Positions 43,838 through 53,171 of a stretch of DNA of 64,000 nt are shown piece by piece (positions within the stretch are counted from its first letter, which is position 1; every line of letters starts with the position of its first letter). The notes under the pieces are model-generated. The model saw only the letters and a program-made list of their open reading frames with translations, was not told the origin of the DNA and did no database searches. The stretch lies in NCBI GenBank assembly GCA_002839375.1, contig PGXY01000003.1, positions 618,796 through 682,795 on the forward strand. The letters are read 5' to 3'. Source of the DNA: Spirochaetae bacterium HGW-Spirochaetae-1 (lineage in GTDB: Bacteria; Spirochaetota; UBA4802; UBA5550). The position numbers and the translations under genes are program-made.

Positions 43838-44872
43838 TTGAACCAGGTAAATCCCGCCAACAGCACAGGGATCATTGCCGACCGGATGAACTATCTTGGA
43901 TCCAGGGGCATCCCCTTCCTCTTCATTATTGATTTCAGGATGAAGAGCCATTACATCCAGCCCCTGCGCGGGCTGGATCGGGACATCCTCTTTAAAATCG
44001 GAGAAACAAAAAATTATCTTTCTGTTCCGATCCCGGAGGATATTAATCCAGGCATACAATTGACCTGCCCAGCCGATTTCCTGCGATACGAAAGGGCTTT
44101 CCGTTCCGTTATAGAAGAAATCCGCCGCGGCAACACCTACATTCTCAATCTGACTTTTCCTTCCGGGATAACCCTTAAGTCCCGTCTCCTTGACATGTTC
44201 CACACCGGAGATTCCCTCTTCAAGCTTTACTACAAGGATCAATTCGTCTCTTTTTCACCCGAGCGCTTTGTAAAAATTGACGGCAATATCATCACCACAT
44301 TTCCCATGAAAGGGACCATAGACGCAGCGGTACCGAATGCCTTAGAGGCAATATTGCAAGATAAAAAGGAAACGGCAGAACATGTCATGGTGGTTGATCT
44401 TCTCCGCAACGACCTGTCCATGGTTGCCCGACACGTACGTGTCGAACGGTTCAGATATGTGGACAGGATTCCCGCGGGAAACAGTGACCTGCTGCAGGTG
44501 AGTTCCCGAATTTCAGGCCGCCTTGATCCGGACTGGCGGGCTCGCATCGGGTCCATCATAACAACCATGCTGCCGGCAGGATCAGTTACGGGTGCACCGA
44601 AAAAAAAGACCGTGGAGATTATCGGCGAAGTCGAAGGCTATGAACGCGGTTTCTACACCGGCATTTTCGGCGTTTTTGACGGCGACGGCCTGGACAGTGC
44701 AGTACTGATACGTTTCATTGAAAGGGAACGGGACGGCCTGTTCCTGTTTAAAAGCGGCGGCGGAATAACCATTGACAGTTCCATGGAATCGGAATACGCA
44801 GAAATGATCCGGAAAATTTACGTCCCTACCGGTGAAGTGACGGTTCCAAACAGGGAAGGAGCCGCGCAATGA
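43838..44872 (+). CDS. pabB: Aminodeoxychorismate synthase component I (PabB)
   Basis: 344 residues. Converts chorismate plus ammonia to aminodeoxychorismate for folate. TTG start at 43838, with a weak site; the frame has no better start. Chorismate-binding blocks: RYERAFRSVIEEIRRGNTYI, FSPERFVKIDGNIITTFPMK, GSVTGAPKKKTVEIIGEVEG and YTGIFGVF. The PabB-type PMKGT motif is visible (PMKGTIDAAV). It lacks an N-terminal extension, so it is a short PabB. It is immediately followed by pabC-like with a 4-base overlap. No pabA is in the window. Confidence 0.9.
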   Translation: MNQVNPANSTGIIADRMNYLGSRGIPFLFIIDFRMKSHYIQPLRGLDRDILFKIGETKNYLSVPIPEDINPGIQLTCPADFLRYERAFRSVIEEIRRGNTYILNLTFPSGITLKSRLLDMFHTGDSLFKLYYKDQFVSFSPERFVKIDGNIITTFPMKGTIDAAVPNALEAILQDKKETAEHVMVVDLLRNDLSMVARHVRVERFRYVDRIPAGNSDLLQVSSRISGRLDPDWRARIGSIITTMLPAGSVTGAPKKKTVEIIGEVEGYERGFYTGIFGVFDGDGLDSAVLIRFIERERDGLFLFKSGGGITIDSSMESEYAEMIRKIYVPTGEVTVPNREGAAQ

Positions 44873-45462
44873 ATACTCCGGAACAGGCATTGCTTTTTGA
44901 GACCGTCAAAATACATTGTGGCGAAATCATTCATCATGTTTACCATAATGAACGCATGAACCGCAGCAGATACGAACTATTCGGATCAACAAACAGGCTT
45001 GACCTGCGGGAAATTATTGATCCCGTCCCGCATGGATTCCTGCGATGCCGGGTTTCCTACGGTGAAGAGATTCATGCCGTTGAATATTTCCCCTACGTGA
45101 TGCGGAAGTTTCAATCTTTCAGGATACTGGAAAGAGATATATCTTATGATTATAAGTATCTCAACAGGAACGATATCGATCGTCTGTTCAACTCACGCGA
45201 TTCCGCCGATGACGTTATCATAATCAGGCAGGGCCTGGTGACTGACACCAGCATCGCCAATATCGCCTTCCATGAAGGAGACCGGTGGATCACACCCGCC
45301 CATCCCCTTCTCAGAGGTACGACCAGACAGAGATACCTGGATTCAGGACTCCTGGTGGAACGAAGTATAACGGTAGATGATACACTACATTTTTCAAAAA
45401 TGGCCCTTCTCAACGCCATGCTCGATTTTCATATCATCGAGAATCCCCGCTTTATCCGATGA
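44869..45462 (+). CDS. pabC: PabC-like aminodeoxychorismate lyase (class IV PLP enzyme)
   Basis: 197 residues. Overlaps pabB by 4 bases (ATGA). Converts aminodeoxychorismate to p-aminobenzoate and pyruvate. Fold-IV features: LFETVKIHCGEIIHHVYHNE, the PLP lysine in YDYKYLNRND, and the phosphate-binding GLVTDTSIANIAF and RGTTRQRYL. It is about 70 residues shorter than E. coli PabC, as in many fused or compact forms. The pairing with pabB supports the role. Confidence 0.82.
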   Translation: MNTPEQALLFETVKIHCGEIIHHVYHNERMNRSRYELFGSTNRLDLREIIDPVPHGFLRCRVSYGEEIHAVEYFPYVMRKFQSFRILERDISYDYKYLNRNDIDRLFNSRDSADDVIIIRQGLVTDTSIANIAFHEGDRWITPAHPLLRGTTRQRYLDSGLLVERSITVDDTLHFSKMALLNAMLDFHIIENPRFIR

Positions 45463-45475
45463 ATCATTTATTTTC

Positions 45476-45504
45476 TTGACAAATTTTTAATTAGCAGGTA
45501 AAAA
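45476..45504 (+). promoter_or_regulatory. Promoter upstream of the response-regulator-like gene
   Basis: TTGACA (45476-45481), a 17-base spacer, then TAAAAA (45499-45504). It sits about 55 bases before the start codon at 45559. Confidence 0.5.
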
Positions 45505-45558
45505 TAAGACATGCAGTTCCTCTCTCTCAAATACATCTAGCAGGTGATGGTATAAAAT

Positions 45559-46506
45559 ATGAAAGTTCTTCTGGTCAACAATACCAAAGCAGCCTACAGC
45601 GCCATAAATCAATCCCTGAAAGACGCAAATCTGAAATTCATCTTTTCCGAAGGCATCGAAAATGTTATCGAAGAGATAAAAACGCAGTTGCCCCAGATCG
45701 TGATCATTAACTGGTCGGCTGATGACATCGATGTGGAATCGATGTGTAAAAATATCAAAAAACTGAAGCTTGCAAAATACGTCTATATTATGGTGATAGC
45801 AGCGCGTGAAAAAGAACACGCCATGACACGGGTTATCAATGCCGGGGCCGATGACTTCATTTTCAAACCCTTCGGCAAAACAGAACTTTCTCTAAGGGCT
45901 ACCATAGCGAAGAACACCATCAAAAGAGAAGAGCAGATAAGCAAATCCAAGAAAAAACTTATTAAATTTTCCAAGGAGGATCCCGTCACATCGCTCCTGA
46001 ACCGGCGGGCACTCCTCGATGAAGCCATAATGGAAATGGGCCGTGCGTCGCGGGAAGGTAAATTCTTCTCTTCCATCATGATCAACGTGGACAATTTGAA
46101 AAATATTATGGAGAATGACGGCACACTCATGGGCAACGCCACGCTTTTGGAGCTCAGTAATCTCATTAAAAAACACAGCCGGTCCTACGATAAAACCGGA
46201 AGATACGGCATTTCCCAGTTTCTCATTTTTCTCCCCGATACGCATGTTGAACAAGCTGAAAAATTTGCCGGCCGCATTACGGATTCCCTGAAGAAAAAAC
46301 CAATCAGGATTCACGGCAACACGATTCCGGTAAACCTTTCCCTGGGAATCTCTGAATTTAATCCCAAGGATGTCTATGAAAACAACGATTATGATGATCT
46401 GCTCATTAATGACCTGCTGCTCGATTCCCTCATTCGAAGGACCGAGGATGCCGTGGAGAAGGCATCACGCAAGGGAAATAACAGCATTGAAATTATAAAA
46501 ACGTGA
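45559..46506 (+). CDS. Receiver-GGDEF protein with both domains degenerate
   Basis: 315 residues. An N-terminal receiver fold (MKVLLVNNTKAAYSAINQSL, GADDFIFKPFGKTE) has Asn51 (IINWSADD) where the phosphoacceptor Asp is expected. NN replaces the usual acidic pair near the start. The C-terminal GGDEF fold (PVTSLLNRRALLDEA, NLSLGISEF) has RYGISQFLIF instead of RYGGDEFxxx. It therefore should neither be phosphorylated nor make cyclic di-GMP. It may bind GTP or c-di-GMP or serve as a docking protein. Confidence 0.8.
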   Translation: MKVLLVNNTKAAYSAINQSLKDANLKFIFSEGIENVIEEIKTQLPQIVIINWSADDIDVESMCKNIKKLKLAKYVYIMVIAAREKEHAMTRVINAGADDFIFKPFGKTELSLRATIAKNTIKREEQISKSKKKLIKFSKEDPVTSLLNRRALLDEAIMEMGRASREGKFFSSIMINVDNLKNIMENDGTLMGNATLLELSNLIKKHSRSYDKTGRYGISQFLIFLPDTHVEQAEKFAGRITDSLKKKPIRIHGNTIPVNLSLGISEFNPKDVYENNDYDDLLINDLLLDSLIRRTEDAVEKASRKGNNSIEIIKT

Positions 46507-46518
46507 ACATTTTTCTTT

Positions 46519-47172
46519 TTACGGGATGGTTATGGTCTCTCCCAGGTAGCGTGGTTTCTCATTGGTTAGATACAGGTCAATAAAGGCCTTTACTCGGGCA
46601 AAATATTCCCTCATCCTCGTTTTAAAAGCCGCCACGGGTTCAACATCGTCGGCATTGAATCCTACGGCCGCGATACCGAGATGACGGGCAATATACACGG
46701 CACGCTCATTATGGAAACGCTGTGAGATGATGGTAAAACTCTCCTGCCCGAATATTCTGCTGCACCTTACGACTGAATCAAGGGTCCTGAAACCGGCATA
46801 ATCAAGATAAATGGCCTCTTCTGGAACTCCCTGCATCATCAGCTCCTTTTTCATGATCTTCGGCTCATTATAGAAATGAGTCCGGTTGTCACCGCTGGCA
46901 ATGATATATCGTATTTTCCTCTCCCTGTACAGGAGAGCAGCAGCTTCAAGCCTGTACCGGAAATAGGGATTTAAAGCACCGCTACTCAGATATTTACTGG
47001 TGCCCAGAAGAAGTCCCACTTTATTGGGAGGAAGATCCTTAATATTACTGTAAACATGCGGCTTAGCTTTATGGGAGATGGCGCAATTACAAAATACTAT
47101 TGCTCCTGCTGCAGCACATATGCATATCAGAATGCATATGCTTATTCTTTTCATTGTTATTTTTATCATCAT
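46519..47172 (-). CDS. sanA: SanA/YdcF-type (DUF218) envelope protein
   Basis: 217 residues. An N-terminal membrane segment (ICILICICAAAGAIVFCNC) is followed by a DUF218 domain: VGLLLGTSKYLSSGALNPYF, IASGDNRTHFYNEPKIMKKE, YAGFRTLDSVVRCSRIFG, ISQRFHNERAVYIARH. These match E. coli SanA, linked to envelope barrier function and vancomycin resistance at high temperature. The biochemical activity is unknown. An alternative start is the Met at 47154. Confidence 0.87.
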   Translation of the reverse strand: MMIKITMKRISICILICICAAAGAIVFCNCAISHKAKPHVYSNIKDLPPNKVGLLLGTSKYLSSGALNPYFRYRLEAAALLYRERKIRYIIASGDNRTHFYNEPKIMKKELMMQGVPEEAIYLDYAGFRTLDSVVRCSRIFGQESFTIISQRFHNERAVYIARHLGIAAVGFNADDVEPVAAFKTRMREYFARVKAFIDLYLTNEKPRYLGETITIP

Positions 47173-47271
47173 TCAATTTGTTTTTCTTTTTTTATCCACT
47201 GAATAGTATCATTTAAATGTTACCTCATACGTCAAGATTTATCCATCTCCCCGTAAAAAATAATATGTGAG

Positions 47272-47302
47272 ACTAAAAAAAAGCGGTCCCCAAAGACCGC
47301 TT
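47272..47302 (-). terminator. Intrinsic terminator of the amt-glnB operon
   Basis: AAGCGGTC (47281-47288) pairs with GACCGCTT (47295-47302); read on the minus strand it is followed by seven or eight T. It lies 30 bases past the glnB stop. Confidence 0.9.
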
Positions 47303-47332
47303 AATATATTCCCGACGGGATGAAGAAACCAG

Positions 47333-47674
47333 CTATCCGATGGCAACTCCTCCCCGTTCGCCTGTCCTGATGCGAATACAGTCCTGCATGTCCATGATAA
47401 AAATCTTACCATCGCCCAATTCCCCTTCAAAAGCCCCTTTCGTTATGGCTTCAACTGTTTTTTCAAGATAAGCGTCATTCACGGCGATTTCAAGTTTCAC
47501 CTTCCTCAGAAGATTGCTGACCTCCTTGACACCTCGGTAAACCTCCGTTACCCCTTTCTGACGGCCGCAGCCGAGCACTTCCGTAACTGTCATGAGGTGA
47601 ACCTCAACCCTGTCCAGTTCCGTTTTAACATCTTCCAGTTTATGCGGTCTTATTATTGCTACGACATATTTCAT
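47333..47674 (-). CDS. glnK: P-II nitrogen regulatory protein (GlnB/GlnK)
   Basis: 113 residues. Senses 2-oxoglutarate and ATP/ADP and blocks AmtB. Blocks: [37 protein letters not shown] (T-loop), [15 protein letters not shown] (B-loop) and [10 protein letters not shown]. Tyr46 of the T-loop is kept, but the uridylylation position 51 is Glu (RGVKEVSN against the usual RGAEYVVD). It therefore cannot be uridylylated there. It lies 20 bases behind amt. Confidence 0.92.
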   Translation of the reverse strand: MKYVVAIIRPHKLEDVKTELDRVEVHLMTVTEVLGCGRQKGVTEVYRGVKEVSNLLRKVKLEIAVNDAYLEKTVEAITKGAFEGELGDGKIFIMDMQDCIRIRTGERGGVAIG

Positions 47675-47694
47675 TGTCTTCCTCCTTGTTTCCT

Positions 47695-48912
47695 TTAGTC
47701 AATAAGAGTATATCCGGCTTCCTGATGCTGGGTAAGATCAAGCCCGATATATTCCTCCCGTGCCGTTACCCGCATGCCCGTGATCCTGTCAACTATCATA
47801 TAAATTACAAACGTTCCTATGGCTGCAAATACAATGGCGACGACAACAGTTATAAACTGGACTAAAAGCTGATGCGGATTCCCATTTATGAGACCGTCCG
47901 TACCACCGATTGACTTATCTGCAAAAATTCCCGTTGCCAGCGCACCCACTATTCCTGCAATACCATGAACACCAAAAACATCCAGTGAATCGTCATAACC
48001 GAATTTCTTCTTAACATACATAACGAAAACAAAACCGAATATGCTCCCCAGTGCGCCGATAGCAATGGCCGACATTGGAGTAACATAACCCGCAGCGGGA
48101 GTAATGGCAACCAGGCCAGCCACAAGACCGGTGATCACTCCCAGGACCGTCGGTTTTTCGTTGAGCACCCAGTCGATTATCATCCATGTTACAGCTGCCG
48201 ATGCTGCAGCAGTATTTGTGTTAAGAAATGCCGAAACAGTCTGACTGCCCACGCTGAGAGCGCTTCCGGCGTTAAAACCGAACCAGCCGAACCAGAGAAA
48301 TCCAGCACCAAAAACAGAAAAGGGGAGATTATGAGGCGAGCTTCCTTCCCCGGATCCGCTTCTCTTTCCCAGCAGTATGGCCATAACGAGGGCCGATATA
48401 CCGGCTGTTATATGGATAACCGTTCCCCCGGCAAAATCTAGGGCTCCCATTCCAAATAGCCAGCCTCCCTTTGCCCATACCATGTGGGCCATGGGATCAT
48501 AAATAAGCGTCGACCAGAGAATTACGAACAGTAAAAAACCTGAGAATTTTATCCTCTCGGCAAAAGCTCCAATGATAAGGGCCGGTGTTATAACGGCAAA
48601 CATCATCTGAAACATCATGAATAGCTGATGGGGGATGGTCTGTCCCTCTAGGGGAAGGAGAGTCACTCCCCTGAGGCCCACATATTCGAGGCCGCCGATT
48701 ATACCTCCCCTGTCAGGCCCGAAAGCAATGCTGTAGCCGAAAAGAATCCATTGCAACGATATAATGGCCAATATTATCATTGACTGCATAAGAATCGAAA
48801 GAATATTTTTCTTCCTGACAAGTCCCCCGTAAAAAAAGGCAAGTGCGGGCGTCATCATCATGACAAGCCCCGTTGCAATAAGCATCCATACTGTGTCAGT
48901 ATAATTAATCAT
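47695..48912 (-). CDS. amt: Ammonium transporter (Amt family)
   Basis: 405 residues with about eleven transmembrane helices. Typical blocks: [40 protein letters not shown] (pore histidine), [12 protein letters not shown] and [20 protein letters not shown] (second pore histidine). N-terminus [20 protein letters not shown] without a long cleavable signal. Works with the neighbouring P-II protein. Its promoter region has an array of GTAAC repeats (49072-49131). Confidence 0.95.
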   Translation of the reverse strand: MINYTDTVWMLIATGLVMMMTPALAFFYGGLVRKKNILSILMQSMIILAIISLQWILFGYSIAFGPDRGGIIGGLEYVGLRGVTLLPLEGQTIPHQLFMMFQMMFAVITPALIIGAFAERIKFSGFLLFVILWSTLIYDPMAHMVWAKGGWLFGMGALDFAGGTVIHITAGISALVMAILLGKRSGSGEGSSPHNLPFSVFGAGFLWFGWFGFNAGSALSVGSQTVSAFLNTNTAAASAAVTWMIIDWVLNEKPTVLGVITGLVAGLVAITPAAGYVTPMSAIAIGALGSIFGFVFVMYVKKKFGYDDSLDVFGVHGIAGIVGALATGIFADKSIGGTDGLINGNPHQLLVQFITVVVAIVFAAIGTFVIYMIVDRITGMRVTAREEYIGLDLTQHQEAGYTLID

Positions 48913-49238
48913 TTTTAACCTCCGGCATCTTCTGAATATAGATGCAAGATAAACATGGCAGCATTTTGTGTCAACCGTTGGCCGGGCATACCGGGCTTTA
49001 ATGCAGTATATTTAACAATTGTGTAACAAACATCTGTTAGAAGATACCCTTTTGTTATTTCGGATTATTTTGTTACATGAAGTTAATCTATTCGTAACAC
49101 ACCCGTAACATAATTGTAATATGATTGTAACATTATTCGTCTAACGCATGTTATTTTCATATAAGGATTGCCATCAACAACAGAATCGGCCTGAGGATTG
49201 CAGGTGTTTACAATTACCGGCGGGGATGCTATCGAGGT
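48913..49238 (-). other. Promoter region of amt-glnB
   Basis: 326 AT-rich bases, no gene. Holds the 11-bp-periodic GTAAC array (49072-49131) and two further GTAAC/GTTAG-type elements nearer amt (49023-49040). Confidence 0.6.
49072..49131. promoter_or_regulatory. 11-bp-periodic GTAAC repeats upstream of amt
   Basis: GTAAC at 49094, GTAAC at 49105, GTAAT at 49116 and GTAAC at 49127, each start exactly 11 bases apart (5-base box, 6-base spacer). GTTAC at 49072 is in the same phase two turns upstream. Such head-to-tail 11-bp repeats are the binding pattern of OmpR/PhoB-family regulators; actinobacterial GlnR uses a similar GTnAC-n6-GaAAC. It lies 160-220 bases upstream of the amt start. Confidence 0.7.
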
Positions 49239-50594
49239 TTACGGATTTATACCGTTTTTATTCAGGAGTTCGGCGATAAGAAAAGCCATCTCGAGACTCT
49301 GGTTATAATTAAGTCGGGGATCACAGTACGACTGGTAATTCTTGCCCAGATCTTCATCACTGAGAGCCGTTGCACCTCCGGTACATTCCGTGACATCCTC
49401 ACCGGTCAGTTCAAAGTGAACACCTCCCAGCGGAACACGGCGCTCGGAGAAAATACGGAAAGCGCATTTCAGCTCTCCCATGATATCGGTAAAATCACGT
49501 GTTTTCCTGTTTCCCGATGCGTGAATCATATTCCCGTGCATGGGATCACTGCTCCAGGTAACGGGCCTCCCGGATTTTATTACGGCATCGACAAGAACCG
49601 GCAGAGTGCTTTCAATTTTCGAAAGCCCCATCCGGGCAATGAGATTTATCCTCCCTTCTTCATTCCCGGGGTTCAGCACCGCCAGGAGCTCGATGAGTTC
49701 ATCACTGCCAATGGACGGACCGATTTTTATGCCGATAGGATTGGAAATTCCCCTGAAATACTCCACATGCCCCTCATCGAGAGCCCTGGTTCTTTCACCG
49801 ATCCACAGCATGTGTGAACCCAGGTTGTAATACCGTCCTGAAGCAGGGTCTTTCCTGGTGAGCGCTTCCTCATATCCCAGGAGAAGTCCTTCATGTGAAA
49901 TAAAAAAATCTATTTTACCCACAGACTCGGACCTGATCCCGCCGAAGGATTCCATAAAGTTTATTGCATCAAGTATCCCATCGACAGTAGCCCGGTATTT
50001 CCTCCACTCTCCAGTCTTTTCCATGGAATGGAGGTTCCATGTATAGGGATGATGCAGGTCAGTGAATCCACCTTCAATCATGGCCCTGATAAAGTTAAGA
50101 GTTGATACGGACATGAAGTAAGACTGCAGGAGCCTCTCCGGATCTGGCCTTCTCTTTTCCGCATCGGGTTCATAATCATTGATACTATCGCCCCGGTAAA
50201 TATCAATCTGCCGGCCGTCAACGATTTCCGTATCCCGTGACCTGGGCTTTGCAAATTGTCCGGCGATCCGGCCTATCCTCACAACGGGCCTGCGTGCGCC
50301 ATAGGTAAGGATTACGCTCATCTGGAGTAGAATTTTTATCTTATTGGTTATAGATTCCTCATTGCAGTCCATGAAACGTTCAGCACAGTCCCCACCGTGC
50401 AGAATAAAACGCCTGCCACGGCCCGCTTCCGCCACCTGCAGCCGGAGTTTTTCTACCTCGCCAATAAAAACGAGGGGCGGAAGCCCCTCGATCTTTTTCA
50501 GTACAGAATCAAGCTGTCCCTTATCGTCATAGACGGGCTGCTGGGATATGCGATATTCCTTCCAGCTTGTTTTCGTCCAAATTCCCCTGTCCAT
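49239..50594 (-). CDS. Class II DAHP synthase (plant/mycobacterial type)
   Basis: 451 residues. Condenses phosphoenolpyruvate and erythrose 4-phosphate, the first step of the shikimate pathway. Blocks: PPLVFIGEVEKLR, GGDCAERFMDCN, RIAGQFAKPRS, NLGSHMLWIGERTRALDEGH, NPIGIKIGPS, WSSDPMHGNMIHAS, GGVHFELTGEDVTECTGGA. These are the AroG type II signatures, with the metal-binding Cys, His, Glu and Asp in place. It is distinct from the E. coli AroG/F/H type I family. The cognate regulatory domain is not recognised. Confidence 0.95.
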   Translation of the reverse strand: MDRGIWTKTSWKEYRISQQPVYDDKGQLDSVLKKIEGLPPLVFIGEVEKLRLQVAEAGRGRRFILHGGDCAERFMDCNEESITNKIKILLQMSVILTYGARRPVVRIGRIAGQFAKPRSRDTEIVDGRQIDIYRGDSINDYEPDAEKRRPDPERLLQSYFMSVSTLNFIRAMIEGGFTDLHHPYTWNLHSMEKTGEWRKYRATVDGILDAINFMESFGGIRSESVGKIDFFISHEGLLLGYEEALTRKDPASGRYYNLGSHMLWIGERTRALDEGHVEYFRGISNPIGIKIGPSIGSDELIELLAVLNPGNEEGRINLIARMGLSKIESTLPVLVDAVIKSGRPVTWSSDPMHGNMIHASGNRKTRDFTDIMGELKCAFRIFSERRVPLGGVHFELTGEDVTECTGGATALSDEDLGKNYQSYCDPRLNYNQSLEMAFLIAELLNKNGINP

Positions 50595-50603
50595 TCTCTC
50601 TTC

Positions 50604-51683
50604 TTATTTCTTTTTTTTGACTGTTGCGTTTTTGATTTTTTTTGCCGGCGCTTTTTTTACAGCCTTTTCCGCTGAAACTTTTTTATTGCTTTTCTTAACT
50701 ATCTTCTTTGCCGGGGCTTTTTTTACGGCCTTTTTAACCGTCTTTTTTGCCTGGACCTTTTTCACCGCTTTTTTTGCAGGGGACTTTTTAGCCGGTGCCT
50801 TTGCAGCCGCCGCTGTTTTTTTCACACCTTTCCCTGATCCGGCAATCTTGAGAATCCATTTCTTTACCATTGCCAGAACCTTGTTTTTCTCTTCTTCCGT
50901 TTCATTCATGGTCTCATGATACAGTCCCTTATAAATATGCAGTTCCTTGCCGGAAGAAGAGGCCTTTTCGTATACCAGTTCGCTTCCCTGGTAATCCACC
51001 AGGCCGTCTTCCTTGCCGTGAAATACCAGGAGAGGCATAGTCAGTTCAAATGAGCGGTTGAGACATGCTTCCCTGGTTTTGGTGAATTCGGTAAAAAAAC
51101 GCGCCGATGCCTTATCATGCACCAGGGGATCATTTTCATATGCCTCTATCACATTTCTGTCATGGGAAAGGTTGCCCGAATCAAGAGCCGTTGATAACGT
51201 AAGGCCGGGAAGCACCGTTGAGAAAAAAGTGCCCATGGTCTCTTTCCAGGCCGGGATCTTCACCTTAAGAAGAACCGCCGGGGAAGACAGGATAAGACCT
51301 GCCAGGTCATCACCGTATTCAATGGCAAACCTGCAGGCAATGGTACCGCCCATACTGTGTCCAAGCATGATAAGGGGCAGGCCGATATTCTGCTCACGGA
51401 TATAATTAACAAAAAGCTTCAGGTCATAGACAAAGTCCATGAAAGAATCCACGTGTCCCCTGTTCCCACCTGATCTTCCATGTCCCCTGTGGTCCAGTCC
51501 ATAAATGGAGATTTTTTCCTTCGCCATGGCCCCTATAATATTCTGATACCGCCCTGAATGTTCACCGATACCATGTGAAATAACCAGTACTGCCTTCGGC
51601 GAAGGTACTGTCCAGCTCTGAAAAAATATCTCATTGCCCCCTTTCCCGATAAAAGTACCCGAATTATGCGTGTAAGAATCCAT
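50604..51683 (-). CDS. Monoacylglycerol-lipase-like hydrolase with lysine-rich H1-like tail
   Basis: 359 residues. The alpha/beta hydrolase core (about 1-280) has GHSMGG (Ser110), Asp226 in FHGKEDGLVD and His256 in YKGLYHETMNE: a complete triad. The blocks ISHGIGEHSGRY and GLDHRGHGRSGG are typical of the Serine aminopeptidase S33/monoacylglycerol lipase group. Residues ~285-359 are a tail of about 75 residues made almost only of Lys, Ala, Pro, Val (KKSPAKKAVKKV repeats), like histone H1 or AlgP. The tail should bind acidic polymers such as DNA or membranes. No signal peptide. Confidence 0.87.
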   Translation of the reverse strand: MDSYTHNSGTFIGKGGNEIFFQSWTVPSPKAVLVISHGIGEHSGRYQNIIGAMAKEKISIYGLDHRGHGRSGGNRGHVDSFMDFVYDLKLFVNYIREQNIGLPLIMLGHSMGGTIACRFAIEYGDDLAGLILSSPAVLLKVKIPAWKETMGTFFSTVLPGLTLSTALDSGNLSHDRNVIEAYENDPLVHDKASARFFTEFTKTREACLNRSFELTMPLLVFHGKEDGLVDYQGSELVYEKASSSGKELHIYKGLYHETMNETEEEKNKVLAMVKKWILKIAGSGKGVKKTAAAAKAPAKKSPAKKAVKKVQAKKTVKKAVKKAPAKKIVKKSNKKVSAEKAVKKAPAKKIKNATVKKKK

Positions 51684-51761
51684 AAACAGCTCCTCACTTA
51701 TTTTTTAAAATTCATATACTATACAGCGCCTCTGTCCATTGCAAAAGAGGGACAGGCCGAT

Positions 51762-53171
51762 TTATTTCAAACTGCAGTTATCCTCTCCTGCGCCAATGGG
51801 CTGAAGAATCTTCCCATGATATTTCACGGGATGATAATATCCATTGAGCTTATATACCCATTCATCTCTGCGAGTCAATACAAAGTCGCTTTCGGGATAA
51901 AAATAATTTAGACTCTTTTCATAATACTGCGCGGCCGCCCGTAGCCCCATGAAACGGAATCCCAGGGCAATATCCTTCACAAGCCCAGGCGCCTCCGGTC
52001 CGGTCTGTTCCATGGATAAGGCCGAAAGGAGCATGAGAAGACCCCGTCGCACATCTCTCCGTGTTCGAACGAGGCGTCTACCTTCTTTCACAAGCCTTTC
52101 GTAATCGCCTTTTTTTATTTCCACGGTGAAGCCCGTGCTGCAGACCATGCTGCTGTTATGGTTCCTGTTCCGAAAGCTGAAGCGCAGGCGATGTCCGCCG
52201 GGATAGAGTTCCTTCCCGTAATTGATGCGGTAACATCCATCACTGCATTTTTTTACGGCAACCGGTACATCATCCAGAGTTATATCAAGGTACCGCGTAT
52301 CTATGCCGGCACTATCGGCATCACCGGTAATCTTTAAAAATATGTCAGGATGATGATCCCGTATCATATTTTGCAGGAATCCGGAATTTTCAACAGTACA
52401 TGAAAAATGAATCAGGGCCGATGGAATGCCCCCGCGGAAGTAACGAGAAAGGGAGCGGAAATATGACTCGGCTTCACGTTCGTTGTACTGGGGATCTTTT
52501 AACCGCAGGGCTTGTTTCTCATCGCTGAAAAAACAAGCTTCACCGATCACGCCGGGACAGATCGATGCGGTCTTTCGCAGAATCCGCGTTCCCGTTTCCT
52601 GGAATACGGCAAAATCGGATACAATCCTTCCCCGCTCATCCATCATGTTGTGAAACTCATCGAGGAGATAGCGGGCGTAATCAAAACTGGCGGGTCGAAT
52701 GAAACGATTTCCCCATATGAGCACGGCAGGATAGTTGATTTCATCGGACCTTCGCGCTGAACCATTATGATGGATGCTGATGAGAATATCCGGGGCGCTC
52801 TTCTCCACCAGGGCTATCCTTTCCTCAAGACTCACATCGCTGTCGGTACGCCGGCTCATGACAACCTGGGCCCCGGCCTCCCTCAACATCATCTCCAGGA
52901 TGAGCGATACGCGCAGATTGACCATTTCCTCGGTTATCCCGCCGGGGCCTGTCCGGAACCGGTCCGTGGTCCCCTTTCCTCCGTGTCCGGGATCAATGAA
53001 AATTTTCCTCCCCTTCAGCCAGGTGTGATCCTTAAGGTTGAGTGAACCACGATAGCCGTCATAGCGGTATGAATCTGTTGACAGGGGATTCATTCCGCAG
53101 GAGAGAAGAATCGGTGTAATTAGTAGCAGCAAAGCGGATACTGCACGTTTATATAACCTGAATTGGTCCAT
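51762..53171 (-). CDS. N-acetylmuramoyl-L-alanine amidase (Amidase_3) lipoprotein
   Basis: The start at 53171 (MDQFRLYKRAVSALLLLITP) has AAGG at good spacing; an ATG at 53201 is possible. A lipoprotein leader ends ILLSCG. The Amidase_3 domain has FIDPGHGGKG (zinc His), the Glu of ITEEMVNLRVSL and SIHHNGSARR. It cleaves the amide bond between muramic acid and the stem peptide. The C-terminal ~200 residues include a beta domain and helical tail, not recognised. The start overlaps the MlaF-like gene by 23 bases, so the two are translated together. Confidence 0.87.
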   Translation of the reverse strand: MDQFRLYKRAVSALLLLITPILLSCGMNPLSTDSYRYDGYRGSLNLKDHTWLKGRKIFIDPGHGGKGTTDRFRTGPGGITEEMVNLRVSLILEMMLREAGAQVVMSRRTDSDVSLEERIALVEKSAPDILISIHHNGSARRSDEINYPAVLIWGNRFIRPASFDYARYLLDEFHNMMDERGRIVSDFAVFQETGTRILRKTASICPGVIGEACFFSDEKQALRLKDPQYNEREAESYFRSLSRYFRGGIPSALIHFSCTVENSGFLQNMIRDHHPDIFLKITGDADSAGIDTRYLDITLDDVPVAVKKCSDGCYRINYGKELYPGGHRLRFSFRNRNHNSSMVCSTGFTVEIKKGDYERLVKEGRRLVRTRRDVRRGLLMLLSALSMEQTGPEAPGLVKDIALGFRFMGLRAAAQYYEKSLNYFYPESDFVLTRRDEWVYKLNGYYHPVKYHGKILQPIGAGEDNCSLK

